From: an uncultured Candidatus Binatia bacterium
Lineage (GTDB): Bacteria > Desulfobacterota > Binatia > Bin18
Length of the DNA stretch: 64,000 bases
Direction of reading: 5' to 3'
Assembly: GCA_958296235.1 (NCBI GenBank)
Contig: OY282457.1
Location: 3,157,338-3,221,337 of the forward strand
A program made the translations under genes and the position numbers. Positions 25,736 through 34,180 of this stretch are shown piece after piece. How positions within the stretch are numbered: the stretch's first letter is position 1; each line of letters opens with the position of its first letter. A model generated the notes under the pieces. It had not been told where the DNA came from and searched no databases. It worked only from the letters and a program-made list of their open reading frames with translations.

Positions 25736-26696
25736 TGGCCAGGCCGGTCTGAGCCGCGCTTCCCCGGTCGCGCTCACGCCGGCCCGTGAGAACGCGCCTG
25801 AGGTCGTACAGGTGACGACGCAGGCGAGTGCCGATGTGCCCGCGGCGCTGGCCTGCCTCGCGCGCCAGGGTGTGACCCTCCTCGCTGTGAATGGTGGAGA
25901 TGGAACGCTGCAACGCGTCCTGACTGAAGTCTTGGCCGGTTCAATTTTTCAACCGTTACCGGCCATTGCGCCTCTGCCTGGCGGACGAACAAATATGAGC
26001 GCTGCGGATATTGGCAGTACGGCTCCGCCGGCCGCCGGCCTGGTTGCGCTGCTCCGCGCGCTGCGGACCGATACGCTTGAGCGGCGCATCGTGAAGCGGC
26101 CGGTGTTGCGCGTCGACTCCGGCCCAGGCACGAGCCCTCAGTATGGTATGTTTTTCGGGGCCGGTGTGATCCAGCGGGCGCTCGCCTTTAAGCATCATCT
26201 CTATCCCAAGCGGCGTTTACAGGGCCTGTTCGGCGCCGGCCTCTTTCTAGGCGGAGCCCTCCTGCGGGTAGCGAGCGGTTCCCCCGACGGCATTTTTGCT
26301 CCAGACGACATTGGGCTGGCGTTCAACCGTCCGACTCTGGCAAAGGAAACACCCGGAGAGCAGCTTGCAAAAAGGCGGTTTCAACTTGTGATGGCGACCA
26401 CGCTGGAACGGCTCTTCCTGCGTATCCGTCCGTTTTGGGGAACCGAACAGGCCCCGCTCCGGTTTACCGCTATTGCGGCCAATGCTGCGCGCAGCCCGGT
26501 TGCGGCCTGGAAGGTCTTGCGCGGGCTTCCCCCGCCGCCGTTTGCGCTGGACTCGGGCTATTGCAGCCACAATGTTGAACGGCTGACCATGCAGATGGAC
26601 TGCGGTTTCACCATTGATGGAGAACTCTTTGAGCCACAGCCCGGTCGAACTCTCCATCTTGCGACAGACCACCGACTCCGCTTTATTCGAGCCTGA
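25713..26696 (+). CDS. DAG-kinase-family lipid kinase
   Basis: A 327-residue protein with the diacylglycerol/sphingosine kinase catalytic fold. GTG at 25713 gives RLGLLSNGQAGLSR, matching the usual family start. LLAVNGGDGTLQRVL (GGDGT, residues 61-65) is the ATP-binding signature and PLPGGRTNMSA the following conserved loop, in place of the usual GTxND. The C-terminal domain ends with FTIDGELFEPQPG, the family D-G-E pattern. It would phosphorylate a lipid alcohol such as diacylglycerol or ceramide with ATP. Its position between a CDP-alcohol transferase and a Tam41-like enzyme, and near ceramide genes, makes ceramide-1-phosphate a plausible product (inference). Confidence 0.83.
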   Translation: MRLGLLSNGQAGLSRASPVALTPARENAPEVVQVTTQASADVPAALACLARQGVTLLAVNGGDGTLQRVLTEVLAGSIFQPLPAIAPLPGGRTNMSAADIGSTAPPAAGLVALLRALRTDTLERRIVKRPVLRVDSGPGTSPQYGMFFGAGVIQRALAFKHHLYPKRRLQGLFGAGLFLGGALLRVASGSPDGIFAPDDIGLAFNRPTLAKETPGEQLAKRRFQLVMATTLERLFLRIRPFWGTEQAPLRFTAIAANAARSPVAAWKVLRGLPPPPFALDSGYCSHNVERLTMQMDCGFTIDGELFEPQPGRTLHLATDHRLRFIRA

Positions 26697-26698
26697 GT

Positions 26699-27679
26699 AT
26701 GCGAGACGATGCGCAATCGCTGTCTGCCCTGACGGCCCTCTTGGCCCAAGAATGGACCCAGCCGGTGCCTGAAGCCGCCCACGTGGTGGCTGCGGAAATC
26801 CAACGCCGTCACGCTGAGGCCGTCGATGCCGTACTGTTTTACGGTTCTTGCCTCCGCACCCAGCAGACGGCCGATGCTGTGCTCGACTTTTACGTGCTCG
26901 TCCGCTCGTACCGGTCTTGCTATGACCGGCCGCTGCTCAGATGGCTGAACGCGCTGCTGCCGCCGAATGTGTTCTATATTGAGGTCGGGCAGGGGACGCG
27001 GACGCTCCGGGCGAAGTATGCGGTGATCTCGACTGCGGATTTTGAGGCGGCGACCACTCCCGCGGTTGTCCCCGCCATTATCTGGGCCCGCTTCTGTCAG
27101 CCGACGCGGCTCGTGTTTGCGCGCAACCAGGAGGTGCAGGAGCGCGTCATACACGCCGCAACACAAGCTGTGCTCACCTTTCTCTCTCGCGTTATTTCGT
27201 TTTTCGCGCAGGAGAGTCTTACCCGGTCTTTTCACCTTGCCGACCTCTGGCAGCGAGGGTTTCGAGAAACGTATCGGACTGAGCTGCGAACCGAACGGCC
27301 GGAAACCATCCGGGCATTATACGCAGCGTCTCCTGAGCGCTACGACCACATTGCGCAGTTGGGGCTCCCATACCTGGAGCAGCAGGGACGATGCGTCTGC
27401 CGAGAAAAAAACGGACAGTGGTCGGTTGCCATACCGCGGAGGACGCGCTGGACAGGGCGGGTCAGTTGGGCAGTCAGGACGACCGGAGCAAAATGCCTGT
27501 ATGCCGTGCGCCTCTTCAAAACCGCGCTGATCTTTGACGATTGGCTGCCCTATGTCTTATGGAAGCTCGGCCGGCATAGCGGGGTGTGGGTTGAGCTCTC
27601 GGAGCGACAGCGGCGCTACCCACTGCTTTTCGGCTGGCCGGTGTTGTTCAAGCTTCTTCGCCAACGCGCTCTTCGCTAA
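26699..27679 (+). CDS. Nucleotidyltransferase-fold protein, Tam41-like phosphatidate cytidylyltransferase
   Basis: A 326-residue protein. The N-terminal AVLFYGSCLRTQQTADAVLD followed by FYVLV (residues about 44-68) is the GS...D-x-D-type nucleotidyltransferase core, and its spacing resembles Tam41, the mitochondrial CDP-diacylglycerol synthase. EVGQGTRTLRAKYAVISTAD resembles the Tam41 segment in which substrate is handled. There are no multiple membrane helices, unlike CdsA. It starts two bases after the DAG-kinase-like stop, so the two probably act in sequence (lipid alcohol to lipid phosphate to CDP-lipid). The Tam41 assignment is by motif resemblance only. Its last 32 bases overlap the convergent desaturase gene. 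Confidence 0.65.
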   Translation: MRDDAQSLSALTALLAQEWTQPVPEAAHVVAAEIQRRHAEAVDAVLFYGSCLRTQQTADAVLDFYVLVRSYRSCYDRPLLRWLNALLPPNVFYIEVGQGTRTLRAKYAVISTADFEAATTPAVVPAIIWARFCQPTRLVFARNQEVQERVIHAATQAVLTFLSRVISFFAQESLTRSFHLADLWQRGFRETYRTELRTERPETIRALYAASPERYDHIAQLGLPYLEQQGRCVCREKNGQWSVAIPRRTRWTGRVSWAVRTTGAKCLYAVRLFKTALIFDDWLPYVLWKLGRHSGVWVELSERQRRYPLLFGWPVLFKLLRQRALR

Positions 27680-28742
27680 GCGGCGCGGCGCGGCGACTCC
27701 GGCCCATCCGGCCGACCAGACTCCAGATGGCCGAGAGCATACCGCGTTCAATAGTCTGCTGATAGACACCAGCGGCCGGCCATTCTTCTTGCAATTGACG
27801 ATGGAGCCGACCGAGACTGTGGTAGGGCACGTTGGGTAAGAGATGGTGCAGCGCGTGATAGCGCAGACCCACAGGGGCGGCGAGAACGGTGAACACTGGC
27901 CAGCCGCACATATTGACGGAATCGAGGAGTTGCTCGACCGCGCTCAACCGCCGCCCGGTATTGTCATACCGATGCGCCGCTAACGTCCTGACCTGGTTCA
28001 CGATCAACATGCCGGCCGTCACGACATACCACTGCATGAGCCAGACACCAGGGAGTTGTCCTGTATACCAGCTTACGCACACCAGCCAGGCAACCAGCGC
28101 GGCCGCCCATTCCTGGACGAGCCACCGTAACTGATACTGCCTTCCGGGCAGAGGGCGGCGGTACGCCGGATTGATCGCCAGGGTGGAAGCCCGCTGAATA
28201 ACGATCTTTCGCAACGGGGGGATAACGGCCGAAAGGGGGCCGATGACCCCCCAGCGCAGCGGCAACAAGACGGGCACAATGCAGACGCTCAGAACAAACC
28301 AGACCAGGCCGGGGAGCGTGCCGTGAACGAGCGGCGCGTACTCGGGGTCGCCGGCTGTCCCGAAGGTGTGGGGCCGGTGATGGTCTCCATGTGAACCCAC
28401 ATACATGAGACTGGGAAGCATGAACGGCAGACCGACCACGGCGTGCCAGGCGTATTCAAAACCAGGCAGGCTGCCCCGCTTCTGGTGGGCAATTTCATGA
28501 ATGAATAAGGCGGCGCGGAGGAGGGCGAGGAGAGCAATACTCGTTGTCGCGAGATAGGCCAGGGAGCCGAATGGTTGCTGGACGCTCAACCAAAAGGCCG
28601 TCCAGCCCATCAGAGAAGACAGCAAGAGATCAAGCCAATAGAGGAGCGCCTTGGGCCGGAACGTGGAGGCAAAGCGCTTCCGCACTTGCGCAGCGAACTG
28701 CTCGTCCGATATATCGCCAGGAAATTCGTTTTGGGACGCCAC
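27648..28742 (-). CDS. Membrane fatty acid desaturase
   Basis: A 364-residue di-iron membrane enzyme. The three histidine boxes are visible: LFIHEIAHQ, GSHGDHHRPH and RYHALHHLLPNVPYHSLG. Hydrophobic segments lie before, between and after them. The gene starts with GTG at 28742. Such enzymes insert a double bond or hydroxyl into an acyl or long-chain-base chain; the NVPYHSLGRLH end resembles acyl-lipid desaturases. Near the ceramide genes it may act on sphingolipid chains or on general membrane lipids. It converges with the Tam41-like gene and is divergent from the ceramide operon. Confidence 0.9.
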   Translation of the reverse strand: MASQNEFPGDISDEQFAAQVRKRFASTFRPKALLYWLDLLLSSLMGWTAFWLSVQQPFGSLAYLATTSIALLALLRAALFIHEIAHQKRGSLPGFEYAWHAVVGLPFMLPSLMYVGSHGDHHRPHTFGTAGDPEYAPLVHGTLPGLVWFVLSVCIVPVLLPLRWGVIGPLSAVIPPLRKIVIQRASTLAINPAYRRPLPGRQYQLRWLVQEWAAALVAWLVCVSWYTGQLPGVWLMQWYVVTAGMLIVNQVRTLAAHRYDNTGRRLSAVEQLLDSVNMCGWPVFTVLAAPVGLRYHALHHLLPNVPYHSLGRLHRQLQEEWPAAGVYQQTIERGMLSAIWSLVGRMGRSRRAAPLSEERVGEEA

Positions 28743-28911
28743 AGATGAATGCTCCGGTTGTGTGCCTCGGGCCCTGCCACCGCCTCATACAGGAGCCTCT
28801 ATAAGAGCGACCAGAACAGCCTTGTCAAGAGAGCGCCGGGAAACGATAGGCGGCGATATCGTTAAGAACGGCGTTATTATGAATAAAACAGTATGACGGC
28901 TCTGTTACCCC

Positions 28912-28940
28912 TTGGTTAAATTGGGGAAATCTGTTATCTA
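28912..28940 (+). promoter_or_regulatory. Putative sigma70 promoter for the ceramide-type operon
   Basis: TTGGTT and TATCTA with a 17-base spacer lie 15 bases before the GTG at 28955. The region between the divergent desaturase and epimerase genes is A+T-richer than its surroundings. The short leader would need a start very close to the transcript end. Confidence 0.3.
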
Positions 28941-28954
28941 GCGTCCGACTTTAC

Positions 28955-30004
28955 GTGATTCGAGCGACTGTGAGTACCCGAGGGATAACACCACGCGCCC
29001 CGCTGGTGAAGGCAGGCACCCGTGTCCTTGTGACTGGCGGAACTGGCTTTATTGGCTCGCATCTTGTTGAGGCGCTCATCGAACAAGGCGTGTGGCCGCG
29101 CGTGCTTGTTCGCCCAATGAGTGATATCGCGCGACTTGCCCGCGAGCAGGCTGGCAAGGTTGAACTGGTCGTGGGGGCGCTGGAAGACCACGACAGTCTC
29201 AGGCGAGCGGTTTCTCAAGTCGATACCGTCTTCCACCTGGCAGCCGTGACAAAAGCCCACACCGAGGAGGACTATCGGCGCGCGAATGCTGAGGGAACGC
29301 AGCGGCTCGTTCAGGCCATGCGGGCCGCGCAGCCGCGTCCGCGGCGACTGGTCTATTTGAGTTCGCTTGCCGCAGCGGGTCCGGCGCGAGACGGGCGGCC
29401 GGTTGAACCGCGCGACGAGCCACACCCGATTACCGCCTATGGGCAGAGTAAGCTCGTCGGAGAACGGGCCTGCTTTGCTGCGTCCGACGCCTTCGAGGTC
29501 CTGATTCTCCGCGCGCCGGTGGTCTACGGCCCACGCGAGAAGGATTTCTTTTTGCTCTTCCGTCTTGCCGCCCGTGGTGTTTTACCGCTGCCAGCGGGCC
29601 CGGAGAGCGTTGTGCAACTCGTCCACGTTACAGATCTCGTTCAGGCAATGCTCCACGCGGCCACCATGCCACAAGCGCGTGGGATCTATCACGTGGCAGA
29701 ATCACGCTCCTATGACTGGAGCGAAATTGCCACATGCATAAGCCGGGCCGTTGGGCGTTCAGTCCGTATGATTCGTATCCCGCGGTTTCTGGTGCGGATA
29801 GCGGCAAGTGTGAGCGAAGCAGGCGCTGCGCTCAGCGGGCGAACAACGATATTCAATCGCGAAAAAGCCAAGGAACTCCTCGCTCCCGGTTGGCTGTGCG
29901 AAACCGCGCTGGCCAAGCAGGAGTTGGATTTTGAGGCACAGATTCCGATTGCAACCGGATTTGCCGAAACCGCGGCATGGTATAAACAACAGACATGGTT
30001 ATAG
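28955..30004 (+). CDS. NAD-dependent epimerase/dehydratase-family reductase (CerR-like candidate)
   Basis: A 349-residue extended SDR enzyme. VLVTGGTGFIGSHLVEALIE is the dinucleotide loop, VFHLAAVTKAH the second strand, YLSSLAAAG the catalytic Ser strand and TAYGQSKLVGE the YxxxK pair. In bacterial ceramide synthesis a protein of this superfamily (CerR in Caulobacter) reduces the 3-keto product of serine palmitoyltransferase. Placement directly before an SPT-like gene and one gene from a ceramide-synthase-like GNAT supports that role here. Start is GTG at 28955; another GTG at 28970 is possible. Confidence 0.8.
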   Translation: MIRATVSTRGITPRAPLVKAGTRVLVTGGTGFIGSHLVEALIEQGVWPRVLVRPMSDIARLAREQAGKVELVVGALEDHDSLRRAVSQVDTVFHLAAVTKAHTEEDYRRANAEGTQRLVQAMRAAQPRPRRLVYLSSLAAAGPARDGRPVEPRDEPHPITAYGQSKLVGERACFAASDAFEVLILRAPVVYGPREKDFFLLFRLAARGVLPLPAGPESVVQLVHVTDLVQAMLHAATMPQARGIYHVAESRSYDWSEIATCISRAVGRSVRMIRIPRFLVRIAASVSEAGAALSGRTTIFNREKAKELLAPGWLCETALAKQELDFEAQIPIATGFAETAAWYKQQTWL

Positions 30005-30103
30005 CGAGAACCGTCATTGGGGTGGGGAGATTGGGGTTAAACCGGGACCGCAACATGTCATGCAAACTGACAATCGAGGATGTCACGGAGAGAGGGGGAC
30101 GGA

Positions 30104-31297
30104 ATGAACCTTTTCGAGAAATGCGCTCGTTTTACGCGCGCTCGAGAGGCTCAAGCGACTGGGTACTATCCGTTTTTTACGCCAATAGAATCGTCTGAAG
30201 GAACTGAGGTCAGCGTGCGGGGGGAGTCCAAGGTGATGATGGGCTCCAATAACTATCTTGGCCTTACCCATCACCCCCAGGTATTGGCGGCCGCCGAGGC
30301 CGCGCTCAGACGCTATGGCAGTGGGTGTACCGGCAGCCGCTTCTTAAACGGGACGCTGGACCTGCACGATGAACTCGAAGCGCGCCTCGCCCGTTTTCTG
30401 AACAAAGAGGCCGCGCTCGTTTTCAGTACAGGCTATCAGACCAATTTAGGTATCCTGGCAACCCTGATCGGAAAAAGCGATTATCTCTATCTGGACAAGC
30501 TCGATCATGCCAGCGCGGTAGACGGTTCTCAGCTTGCCCACGGGACTGTGCTCCGTTATCCGCATGGGGACCTTGAAACCCTGGAACAGCAGCTGCAGAA
30601 GACCCCGCCCAAGGCGGGGAAGCTGATTGTCACCGACGGCATCTTTTCTATGGAAGGCGATATCGCCGACCTGCCGAGTCTAGTTGCCCTCGCCGCGCAG
30701 TACCAGGCCGAAATTATGGTTGATGATGCCCACGCCTTTGGGGTGTTAGGGCAGAACGGGGGGGGGACGGCGCAGCATTTCGAGGTTGAGGACCGGGTCG
30801 GTCTCATTATGTCGTCATTCTCCAAGTCTCTGGCCGCGATTGGCGGTGTGGTGGCTGGCCCGGAGCCCGTTATTCACTATCTGAAACACCACGCCCGTTC
30901 TTTGATTTTCAGCGCCAGTATGCCGCCCCCGGCGGTGGCCACGGTGTTAACCGCCCTGCAGATTATTGAAGCAGAACCCGAACGGCGCGCCGCCTTGTGG
31001 CGCAATACCCGCCGCATGCAGGCTGGGCTCAAGAGTCTGGGCTATAATATCGGGATGAGTGATACGCCGGTAATTCCCATCATTGTCGGCGATATGTGGT
31101 TAATGGGCATGATCTGGAAGGAATTGTTTGACTCCGGCATCTTTACCAATCCGGTGATTCCTCCGGCCGTCCCTGAGAATTCGTGTCGGATTCGGATTTC
31201 CATGATGGCAACCCATACCGATGAACAGATTGACTTTGTCTTAGATGTCTTTGCCCGTATCCGGCCCCACATCCAGGTGGAGAAGGTCGCCGTGTAG
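30104..31297 (+). CDS. spt: Serine palmitoyltransferase-like PLP enzyme (AONS family)
   Basis: A 397-residue alpha-oxoamine synthase. Landmarks: MMGSNNYLGLTHHPQVLAAA, GSGCTGSRFLNGTLDLHDEL, the PLP-contact DDAHAFGVLG and the Schiff-base lysine 241 in SSFSKSLAAIGG. The family condenses an amino acid with an acyl-CoA or acyl-ACP; members are SPT, KBL, AONS (BioF) and ALAS. The neighbouring reductase and GNAT ceramide-synthase-like genes, and no biotin or threonine genes, favour SPT: serine plus acyl thioester to 3-ketosphinganine, the first step of sphingolipid synthesis. GAGAGGGGGACGGA precedes the ATG at 30104; an earlier in-frame start at 30080 is less likely. Confidence 0.8.
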   Translation: MNLFEKCARFTRAREAQATGYYPFFTPIESSEGTEVSVRGESKVMMGSNNYLGLTHHPQVLAAAEAALRRYGSGCTGSRFLNGTLDLHDELEARLARFLNKEAALVFSTGYQTNLGILATLIGKSDYLYLDKLDHASAVDGSQLAHGTVLRYPHGDLETLEQQLQKTPPKAGKLIVTDGIFSMEGDIADLPSLVALAAQYQAEIMVDDAHAFGVLGQNGGGTAQHFEVEDRVGLIMSSFSKSLAAIGGVVAGPEPVIHYLKHHARSLIFSASMPPPAVATVLTALQIIEAEPERRAALWRNTRRMQAGLKSLGYNIGMSDTPVIPIIVGDMWLMGMIWKELFDSGIFTNPVIPPAVPENSCRIRISMMATHTDEQIDFVLDVFARIRPHIQVEKVAV

Positions 31298-31369
31298 GGG
31301 CGACTCCTCTGTACTGGGCAATGTTTCAGCGAGTGCCGGCCAGACATGCGACGCTGGCCCATGCTATAG

Positions 31370-32497
31370 ATGTCCAGAGATGTACGGATAGCCCCGGTCC
31401 GTAACCGGCAAGACCTTCACCATTTCACTCAACTGCCGTGGCGCTTGTATAGCGATGATCCGGCTTGGGTCCCGCCGCTGCTTTTTGATCTGAAAAAACT
31501 CCTCTCTCCAAAAAAGCATCCCTTCCACCAACACGCCGATGTCCAATATTTTCTTGCCCGCCTGAATGGGCAGGTCGTGGGACGGATTGCGGCCATTGTC
31601 AATCATCGGCATATCCAATTTCACGCTGAGTCGGTCGGCTTCTTCGGTTTTTTTGAGAGTATCGACGACCAGGAGGTTGCCCAGGCGTTATTGGCCGCCG
31701 CGGAACAGTGGGTCGGTCAGCGCGGAGTGCGGAGTATGCGGGGCCCGATGAGCTTCTCGACCAATGAGGAATGTGGACTGTTGGTCGATGGGTTCCACGC
31801 GGCTCCTATGGTGATGATGCCCCACCATCGTTCCTATTATGCCCGGCTGCTCCGCAGAGCGGGCTATACCAAGGCCAAGGATCTATTGGCGTATCTCATT
31901 GATCTGCGTGAAGATGCGACTATCCCTGAGCGGCTCGTGCAGGGGGTCGAACGCCTACGGAAGAAACAAGCCATTACTATCAGGTCCATCGACCTCCGAC
32001 ACTTCACGGAAGAAATCCGCGTGCTGCACGCCATCTACCATAGGGCTTGGTCGCAAAACTGGGGATTCGTGCCGATGACTGAGGCTGAGGTGGATCTGCT
32101 TGCCAACACGCTGCGCCTCGTCGCCGACCCCAGGCTGTGTCTTATCGCCGAACTGGAGAACCGGCCGGTTGGCTTTGCCCTTGCACTGCCGGATTACAAT
32201 CAGGCTCTGCGGCATATGAACGGCAGACTCTTCCCGGTCGGCTTCCTGAAGTTTCTGTGGTATCGGCGCCGGATTGATGCTCTTCGCATTCTCTTGCTCG
32301 GCACCAATCCAGATGTACGGGTGCGTGGGCTTGACGCCATGCTGTATCTCAAACTCTGGCAAGACGTCCCCGCCTACGGCTATCGTCTCGTTGAATGTTC
32401 GTGGATTCTTGAAGATAACTGGGCCATGCAGCGCGGTCTCGAACGTATGGGCGCTCAGATATACAAAACCTATCGGATATTCGAGAAAATCCTGTAG
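31370..32497 (+). CDS. GNAT-family acyltransferase, bacterial ceramide-synthase-like
   Basis: A 375-residue protein with two GNAT-like halves. The N-terminus FTQLPWRLYSDDPAWVPPLL and the segment GRIAAIVNHRH begin a first acetyltransferase domain; MRGPMSFSTNEECGLLVDGF is a highly characteristic stretch of this family. The second half has VGFALALPDYNQALRHMNGR and ends with ECSWILEDNWAMQRGLERMG. Proteins of this type include the bacterial ceramide synthase that N-acylates sphinganine (bCerS in Caulobacter). Third gene after the epimerase and SPT, which together give the complete known set for dihydroceramide. Acyl donor specificity is unknown. Confidence 0.78.
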   Translation: MSRDVRIAPVRNRQDLHHFTQLPWRLYSDDPAWVPPLLFDLKKLLSPKKHPFHQHADVQYFLARLNGQVVGRIAAIVNHRHIQFHAESVGFFGFFESIDDQEVAQALLAAAEQWVGQRGVRSMRGPMSFSTNEECGLLVDGFHAAPMVMMPHHRSYYARLLRRAGYTKAKDLLAYLIDLREDATIPERLVQGVERLRKKQAITIRSIDLRHFTEEIRVLHAIYHRAWSQNWGFVPMTEAEVDLLANTLRLVADPRLCLIAELENRPVGFALALPDYNQALRHMNGRLFPVGFLKFLWYRRRIDALRILLLGTNPDVRVRGLDAMLYLKLWQDVPAYGYRLVECSWILEDNWAMQRGLERMGAQIYKTYRIFEKIL

Positions 32498-32542
32498 CGC
32501 TGGGGACCGCCGGCCCGAGCCGACAGCCGGGCGGGCTGCGGC

Positions 32543-33124
32543 TTACCCCTTATCCGCGTTGGCGTCCAGCCGGCGCTGCATCTGTGGGTCAAGCGCGACG
32601 CCCAACCCATCCGCGAGTCGATTCATAAAATTGAACACGCAGGTGATGAGGACAATATCGACGACATTCTCCTCACTGAAACCGTACTGCTGTAAGAACT
32701 CGAGGTCTTCCCGTTTCACTGTGTCCGGGGCGCGGGTGAGCTTGAGCGCAAAATCGATCATGGCCCGGTCTTGCGCCCCGAGCGGGGCCTTGTCCGGGTC
32801 GGTCTTCAGGTGCCGAACCAAGCTGTGATCGCCGGATTCCATACGCAGCAACTCTGCGTGGGAAGCACGTCAATAGTGGCAGCGGTTGAGAGCGGAAACC
32901 GAGGTGGCAATCATTTCTTCGCGAGTGCGTCCCAAGGTTGACGCCCCAAACGTGATGCCCATATTCATCTGCCACACCCCGCGCAACGCCTCTGGACGCA
33001 GGCCCATACAGGCGATGACATTGGCCACGCGCCCGCCGCTCAGCGGGTGTTGACACACCTCTTCGTACACTTCAGCCAGCCGTCCGGTTGCCTCGTTTTC
33101 GGCAAATGTTGTCACCCACGTCAT
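32543..33124 (-). CDS. AhpD-like peroxidase-related protein, probable selenoprotein (Sec85)
   Basis: Two open segments, 32873-33124 and 32543-32869, lie in the same frame and are interrupted only by a TGA at 32870-32872. Read through, they give a 193-residue carboxymuconolactone decarboxylase/AhpD-family protein. The family active site is CxxCxxxH; here it reads RCHY-TGA-RASHAELL, so the TGA falls exactly on the second redox cysteine and the trailing His is kept. A stem-loop suited to a bacterial SECIS follows immediately. Sec-containing AhpD-like proteins with CxxU are known. AAGGGGGACGCT precedes the ATG at 33124. The likely role is thiol/selenol peroxidase or reductase chemistry. The alternative is a nonsense mutation. 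Confidence 0.82.
32837..32864 (-). promoter_or_regulatory. Putative bacterial SECIS element
   Basis: Six bases after the TGA, TTCC-c-ACGCAG-AGTTG-CTGCGT-at-GGAA folds as a six-pair upper stem and a four-pair lower stem with a small internal bulge. The five-base apical loop has G as its second base and begins 17 bases after the TGA, within the range accepted for bacterial SECIS elements. It lies inside the coding sequence, as expected. Confidence 0.7.
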
Positions 33125-33253
33125 AGCGTCCCCCTTCTTGCGACTGCTCTGGTTTATAAAAGAAAGAGACTGCGGTGGAAAGGTCCCGCGCCAGGACCAA
33201 CATCCTTGCCAGATGATAGCGGTCACCCTAGACTGCCAGCCAGCGGAGGACAC

Positions 33254-33514
33254 ATGCTAACAGGCAATCAGTGCGGTGGAGGCCGGCGCTTCCTGTATCA
33301 CTGGTTTCGACGGGAGACGGTGCAGCGCGCGCTGAGGGTGGCCGGCATCGTGGGGCCCATCCTCACCGTGATCAATCAGTACGACCTGCTCTTGAATCTC
33401 GAATTCTCTCCCCGGTTGGGTTTCAAGATTGCCCTGACCTTCCTTGTCCCGTATAGCGTGTCGTCCTATTCTTCCGCCAGGGCCTATATGGACAAGGAGC
33501 GCTCCGCTTCATGA
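33254..33514 (+). CDS. NrtS-like nitrate/nitrite transporter family small membrane protein
   Basis: An 86-residue protein with two hydrophobic segments: VAGIVGPILTVINQYDLLL and IALTFLVPYSVSSYSSARAY. The pattern (Asn-Gln-x-Asp between helices and LTxLVPYxVS) resembles the small NrtS family. GCGGAGGACAC precedes the ATG at 33254. It is divergent from the probable selenoprotein gene and has no nitrate assimilation genes beside it, so transport of nitrate or nitrite is only a family-level inference. Confidence 0.65.
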   Translation: MLTGNQCGGGRRFLYHWFRRETVQRALRVAGIVGPILTVINQYDLLLNLEFSPRLGFKIALTFLVPYSVSSYSSARAYMDKERSAS

Positions 33515-33580
33515 CCGCATGTGCAGGCGTCATTATCAATAAAGAGGCCGCGCGCTTGTGCCGCGGAACGGGGAGCCAGG

Positions 33581-34180
33581 CTAGAGCGCCGCAATGGGCG
33601 TGGCCAGTTCCTGCTCGGCCTGTGGATTCACGATGGGGTCGGCGCTCAGGTCCACATCCTTGGCTGTCCGCATGGTGCCGATAACCCAGTCTGCCAACAC
33701 GTTCACCACATTGAGGTTCTGGTAGGGATACCGATGGTGAATATAGTGATGGGTCTGTACGAATTGAAATGCCTGGGTGCGTTCAATCCATCGGTTGCGC
33801 GGGACGTGCATACAATAGTGAATGTATTCATACAGGACATAATCGAGGGCCAGGGCCAGGAGTCCACCAATACAGACGGACCAGCCAAACGCCCAGCCGA
33901 GGCCGAGCAGGAGGGGCAGATGCAGTCCGATGAGCAGCGGCGCATTCCACCACGCAAAGGTGACCTTTTTGGGATCGACCCCAGGCTGGATATGGTAAGT
34001 GGCGTCAGCCCGGAAGAGCCCATGATGGACAAGGGCATGGGCTTGGAATGAATAGGGTAAAGTCAGGGTGTGCATCAAATACTTATGCAGCGCCCATTCA
34101 AAAAAGCTGGAATACAAAACGAGTCCAATAAATCCGGCCGTGCCTTTTACGAGCCCCCAGAGCATCAGTTCAAGCGTCAA
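33581..34180 (-). CDS. Fatty acid hydroxylase / sterol desaturase superfamily protein
   Basis: A 199-residue membrane di-iron enzyme. The clustered histidines are in place: FEWALHKYLMHTL, AHALVHHGLF, YIHYCMHVPR and FVQTHHYIHHRYP. Two to four membrane segments separate them. Eukaryotic relatives hydroxylate the fatty acid or long-chain base of ceramides or act on sterols and carotenoids. Its closeness (about 1.1 kb) to the SPT/ceramide-synthase-like operon makes a hydroxyl-ceramide role attractive but unproven. Start ATG at 34180. Confidence 0.85.
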   Translation of the reverse strand: MTLELMLWGLVKGTAGFIGLVLYSSFFEWALHKYLMHTLTLPYSFQAHALVHHGLFRADATYHIQPGVDPKKVTFAWWNAPLLIGLHLPLLLGLGWAFGWSVCIGGLLALALDYVLYEYIHYCMHVPRNRWIERTQAFQFVQTHHYIHHRYPYQNLNVVNVLADWVIGTMRTAKDVDLSADPIVNPQAEQELATPIAAL

